DNA of 64,000 bases from Dyella sp. BiH032 (GTDB taxonomy: Bacteria > Pseudomonadota > Gammaproteobacteria > Xanthomonadales > Rhodanobacteraceae). The stretch's first letter is position 1. Each line of letters opens with the position of its first letter. The position numbers and the translations under genes were made by a program. Below are positions 60,906 to 64,000 of this stretch, one piece after another. A model generated the notes under the pieces. That model made no database searches. It was not told where the DNA came from and worked only from the letters and a program-made list of their open reading frames with translations. The stretch spans positions 2,666,001 to 2,730,000 of the forward strand of contig NZ_CP134867.1 in the NCBI RefSeq assembly GCF_031954525.1, read 5' to 3'.

Positions 60906-61549
60906 TTTTTTTGTGTATTGATTGATGTGGTGTTTCGATGTGCCGGCGTGGGTTGGGGTGAGCTTGCGAACTCCAGCGTCGGGCGCTGACGATCGCCTCG
61001 TCTCTATCTACTCGTCATTCCGGCGCAGGCCGGGAAACGGTGCGAGGTGGTCGCCAGCCTTGTCTCGCCCAAAGGGCGAGGGTTTCGCTCTCCTGCCGGA
61101 GAGCGAGTTACTTCTTCTTTGCTTGCCCAATCCCCTCAAGGGGGACCTCGAGAAGAAGTAACCAAGAAGAAAGGGCCCCCTGCGCGGCGCCCTCCGGTGG
61201 CCTTCGCCACCTCCGGGTGCGTTGAGGGCTGGCCGGGCTTTTCGACAGGGCATCCATGCCCTGATCGAAAAGGCGGGGACGTCCTGTCCCCGCCCCGCTT
61301 CGCGGGCCTGATCGTCCAGCCCTCACCGCCGCGAAGGGAACCCGGGAGATCAAGAGCGACACGGAGCGTCGCTTCGCTCGCTCTTGTTTGTTCTTGCCGC
61401 GGTACCGCACTTCTCCTTCTCCCCTCCGGGGAGAAGGCGGGATGAGGGGCGGGTGCTTGCGGGGCGTCGCTAAAGCCCGCGGGTGTCGCTAAAGCTGCGC
61501 ACTAATGCAGGGCGCTGCGCTGAAGATCGTCGGGACTTCTGCCGCTCCC
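60906..61549. repeat. Repeat-rich intergenic region
   Basis: These 644 bases carry no supportable gene. They hold several inverted-repeat blocks: CAAGAGCG/CGCTCTTG at 61351-61386, GCGGGGAC/GTCCCCGC near 61272-61292, a purine-rich tract GAGAAGAAGTAACCAAGAAG near 61150, and the 10-bp palindrome at 61415-61437. This kind of mosaic recurs in intergenic DNA of this bacterial group and produces false short open frames. Confidence 0.65.
61415..61437. repeat. Interspersed palindrome, second copy
   Basis: CCTTCTCCCC and GGGGAGAAGG form a perfect 10-bp stem around TCC. Compared with the reverse complement of the element at 15580-15602, it differs at two positions that pair with each other (C-G changed to T-A), so the stem is preserved. 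Confidence 0.7.
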
Positions 61550-62500
61550 TCACGCCTCCGTCGCATCATCCTCCCCAACCAACAGCAGCGGGTTCGGTGC
61601 ATGCCGCGCAAACCCGGCTTCCCCGACCAGCATGTCCAGGCCCAGTGAGGCGAGGTCGTCGGCGTAGGGGTCGGTTTGCATGTCGCGGATCTGGTAGAGG
61701 AGCTTGGCGTAGGTGTGGCAGTCGCCGCAGGTCTCGGCTTGTACCAGGCCGGGGTCGCCTTCGATGCCCTGCAGGGAGAGGTGGCGGGTGCCGCCGCAGG
61801 TGATGCAGACGGCGCGGACGTGGTTCCACGCGGTGGAGCACAGCGAGCAATACAGATAGCGGTTGCCGGGGGTCGAGCCGCTGGCGGTGATCAGGCCGGA
61901 GACGGGCGGGGAACCGCAGCAGGGGCACAGGCCGCGTTCTTCGAGCAGGCGCAGGTCGTCGGCTTTGAGCCTGGCGGCGGAGTCGGTGAAGTACACCTGC
62001 AAGGCCGCCGCCACATAGACCGCGGCGCCGGCTTCGGCGGAGGAGAGGCCGCCGCGCAGGAAACGGTCCGCGAGTTTTTCGAGCATGGCTTCGTCGGCGC
62101 GGTGCAGCTGCGCGATCACGTCGAGAGCGGCGGGCGGCAGCTCGCGGGTGTCGAGGCGATCGAGCAGCAGTGCGAGCCCTTCGCGCCAGGACGATTCGCG
62201 GCGATGGCCATCGGCGGCCAGGGGCGGCAGGCGTGCCTCGACGGTGCGGGTCACGGCGGAGGCATCGAGCACGGCGGCCGGTGCGAGCGTGGTCGCCACC
62301 TCGTGCTGGGCCATCGACAGCTTCGCCATGAAGCGCAGCCAAGCTTCCATCGGGTGCCCGGCGGCGAGGCGCTCCAGCCGTCGCGCCGTGGCCGCGAAAC
62401 GCGTCGCCGGGTCGGGCATCAGGATGGGGTCGGGCGCCTTGACGCCGGCGTGGACCGGCCCGGTCCATTTGCCGCTCGGCGGCGCTTCGGCTTGCCTCAT
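61550..62500 (-). CDS. fdhE: Formate dehydrogenase accessory protein FdhE
   Basis: FdhE is a cytosolic factor needed for maturation and Tat export of respiratory formate dehydrogenases. The 316-residue protein has four C-terminal CxxC pairs typical of its rubredoxin-like zinc/iron-binding fold: CPCCGSPP, CSLCSTAW, CITCGG and CGDCH. The start overlaps the fdoI stop (ATGA). Confidence 0.94.
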   Translation of the reverse strand: MRQAEAPPSGKWTGPVHAGVKAPDPILMPDPATRFAATARRLERLAAGHPMEAWLRFMAKLSMAQHEVATTLAPAAVLDASAVTRTVEARLPPLAADGHRRESSWREGLALLLDRLDTRELPPAALDVIAQLHRADEAMLEKLADRFLRGGLSSAEAGAAVYVAAALQVYFTDSAARLKADDLRLLEERGLCPCCGSPPVSGLITASGSTPGNRYLYCSLCSTAWNHVRAVCITCGGTRHLSLQGIEGDPGLVQAETCGDCHTYAKLLYQIRDMQTDPYADDLASLGLDMLVGEAGFARHAPNPLLLVGEDDATEA

Positions 62501-63150
62501 GGGCGTTTCCTGTCCTTGTCGTGCTGGCTGGCCGCCAGTTCGAGCAGCCACTTGCGGTGATGGCGCCAGGCCCAGCCGGGGGTGACGTAGCCTTGGGTCA
62601 TCGCGCGCACCGAGTGGCGCACCCAGATCGCCGCGTACACGTGGATGATCCAGACGATGATCGCCGCGAGCGCCGCCAGGCTGTGGATGAGCGCGGCCGC
62701 GCGCTGCGTCGGGATCGACGTGGCCGCGCCGAAGTACAGCTCCCAGATCGCCAGTCCGCTGATGAACAGCACGGGCACCAGCAGGGTCATCGACCAGAAC
62801 ACCAGTTTCTGGCCGGCGTTGTTGCGGCCGACCGGCGGCGTGTGTTCCTCGTCGTTGGCCACGACCTCGCGTATGGATTTCATCCATTCCGCATCGTCGT
62901 GGTTCAGCAGGTTCTCGCGCCAGAACTGCACGATCAGGCCGAGGTAGCTGGCCATCAATACCACGCCGATCCACGGGTGGATGGCCCGCGTCGATTCCCC
63001 GCCGCCGAACAGTCCGGACAGGAAGAAAAGCACCGGATGGAACATCGACAGGCCCGACAGCACCAGCAGCACGAAGCAGATGGCGGTGATCCAGTGATTG
63101 ACGCGGTTCGCCAGGGTGTAGCGGATGATCGCGTTCTTCGGGCGCGTCAT
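62497..63150 (-). CDS. fdoI: Formate dehydrogenase cytochrome b556 (gamma) subunit
   Basis: The 217-residue membrane subunit anchors the enzyme and passes electrons to quinone through b haems. It has four helices: [56 protein letters not shown] and [21 protein letters not shown]. Haem-ligand histidines lie at the ends (RVNHW, AIHPW, LIHS, IIHVY). ATGA overlaps on both sides link it to fdoH and fdhE. Confidence 0.94.
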   Translation of the reverse strand: MTRPKNAIIRYTLANRVNHWITAICFVLLVLSGLSMFHPVLFFLSGLFGGGESTRAIHPWIGVVLMASYLGLIVQFWRENLLNHDDAEWMKSIREVVANDEEHTPPVGRNNAGQKLVFWSMTLLVPVLFISGLAIWELYFGAATSIPTQRAAALIHSLAALAAIIVWIIHVYAAIWVRHSVRAMTQGYVTPGWAWRHHRKWLLELAASQHDKDRKRP

Positions 63151-64000
63151 GACACCTTCTCCTCGCTTTCGCGCAGCACGCGCTCGCCTTCGGCTTCGTC
63201 TTCCTCGGTGACCTCGTTCGGGCCGGCACTGATCCAGTGGAAGAAGCCGGCGAGGGCGGCCAGGGCGATGCCGGCCAGGCCCAGCGGCTTGATGAAGCCC
63301 TTCCAGGTGTCGACTATCGGGCTGATGCGCGGCTTGTCGGGCAGGCCCGAATACAGCGAAGGTTGGTCGGCGTGGTGCAGCACATACATCACATGCGTGC
63401 CGCCGACTTCCTGCGGGTCGTACAGGCCGGCGTTCTGGAAGCCGCGGGACTTCAGGTCGACGATGCGCTCCTCGGCCTGGTGCTTCATGTCGGTCTTGGA
63501 GCCGAACATGATCGCGCCGGTGGGGCAGGCCTTGACGCAGGCTGGCTCCAGTCCGACCGAGACGCGGTCGGAGCAGAGCGTGCACTTGTACGACTTGTGG
63601 TCCGTCTTGCTGATGCGCGGGATGTTGAACGGGCAGCCCTTCACGCAATAGCCGCAGCCGATGCACTTGTCGCTGATGAAGTCGACGATGCCGTTGGCGT
63701 ACTGGACGATTGCGCCGGGCGCCGGACAGGCCTTCAGGCAGCCCGGGTCCTCGCAGTGCATGCAGCCGTCCTTGCGGATCAGCCACTCCAGGTTGCCCTG
63801 TTCGTTCTCGTGCTCGGCGAACTTCATCAGGGTCCATACGCTGGGCCCCAGGTCGGCAGGGTTTTCGTACGAACCCTCGAAGTGGCCCACCTCCGGGCGC
63901 AGGTCGTTCCATTCCATGCAGGCCGACTGGCAGGCCTTGCAGCCGATGCAGCGGCTGACATCGATCAGCTTGGCCACCTGGTCTTCGTGGCTGCGCGCCG
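63147..64000 (-). CDS. fdoH: Formate dehydrogenase iron-sulfur (beta) subunit, start beyond the window
   Basis: The visible 284 codons cover the four 4Fe-4S motifs: [43 protein letters not shown] and [23 protein letters not shown]-terminal membrane helix follows ([18 protein letters not shown]). A GTG at 63977 could look like a start, but the seven codons before it read ARSHEDQ, and [14 protein letters not shown] is the known conserved N-terminal region of FdoH/FdnH. So the gene continues past position 64000. It carries electrons from FdoG to FdoI. Confidence 0.95.
   Translation of the reverse strand, partial: ARSHEDQVAKLIDVSRCIGCKACQSACMEWNDLRPEVGHFEGSYENPADLGPSVWTLMKFAEHENEQGNLEWLIRKDGCMHCEDPGCLKACPAPGAIVQYANGIVDFISDKCIGCGYCVKGCPFNIPRISKTDHKSYKCTLCSDRVSVGLEPACVKACPTGAIMFGSKTDMKHQAEERIVDLKSRGFQNAGLYDPQEVGGTHVMYVLHHADQPSLYSGLPDKPRISPIVDTWKGFIKPLGLAGIALAALAGFFHWISAGPNEVTEEDEAEGERVLRESEEKVS

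Noticed and set aside
61047..61445. Open frames in the repeat-rich intergenic DNA
   Set aside because: They run through inverted repeats and have no protein-like pattern.
63147..63977. GTG at 63977 as the start of fdoH
   Set aside because: The codons before it (ARSHEDQ) match the conserved N-terminal region of the family, so the gene extends beyond the window.

Overview
The window is very GC-rich, densely coded DNA from a gammaproteobacterium. An H-NS/XrvA-like nucleoid protein with a lysine-rich tail, a GTG-started moaA, many ATGA-coupled genes and the overall gene set suggest the order Lysobacterales, most likely the Rhodanobacteraceae (Dyella, Luteibacter, Rhodanobacter or Frateuria type). 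This is an inference from gene content; there is no rRNA here. I see no transposase, integrase or CRISPR array.

Layout. (1) 1-3.9 kb, minus: phaC, a MaoC-phosphate acetyltransferase fusion and the start of ackA, linking polyhydroxyalkanoate synthesis with acetyl-phosphate metabolism. (2) 4.2-10.6 kb, plus: a four-gene efflux system (outer-membrane lipoprotein, HlyD-type adaptor, double-ATPase ABC half-fused to a permease, second permease). (3) 10.7-16.8 kb: a putative glycoside hydrolase coupled to a polysaccharide deacetylase, a LysR regulator, a CmcJ-like oxidoreductase coupled to a DsbA-fold isomerase, and an SGNH hydrolase. (4) 16.9-18.2 kb: a gene-poor, locally AT-rich stretch with a small AT-hook protein whose predicted promoter is covered by a 24-bp perfect palindrome. 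(5) 18.2-25.9 kb, plus: the most unusual locus. It encodes a Tyr-Gly-Gly repeat protein followed by a terminator, a periplasmic protein, a HlyB-type ABC exporter with a cysteine-free peptidase-like domain, a HlyD adaptor, a sulfotransferase, a nucleotidyltransferase and a pepsin-like aspartic protease. The sulfotransferase-adaptor-exporter set recalls RaxST-RaxA-RaxB, which makes and exports the tyrosine-sulfated peptide RaxX in Xanthomonas. The tyrosine-rich protein is the obvious candidate substrate. (6) 26-36.5 kb: a lysine-rich protein with nuclear-localisation-like motifs, an H-NS-like protein, two LysR regulators, a quinone reductase, a zinc alcohol dehydrogenase, an MFS/FAD-monooxygenase pair, an exo/endonuclease/phosphatase-fold protein and topoisomerase IB.

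(7) 37.2-54.1 kb, plus: a molybdenum cluster of 18 co-directional genes. XdhC and MocA mature an IorA/IorB/cytochrome c aldehyde oxidoreductase. moaA, a moaC-mogA fusion, moeA, moaD, moaE and mobA make the cofactor. A three-part ABC importer supplies molybdate. A YdeP-type oxidoreductase and FdhD follow. (8) 54.5-64 kb: a small membrane protein, selD, the selenocysteine tRNA (selC), selB and selA, an ArsP/UPF0718-type permease, a repeat-rich intergenic region, then fdhE, fdoI and fdoH on the minus strand. fdoH runs off the right edge, and the selenocysteine-containing catalytic subunit fdoG is expected just beyond it. Regions 7 and 8 therefore form one functional block: molybdenum uptake, cofactor synthesis, selenocysteine insertion and the formate dehydrogenase that needs both.
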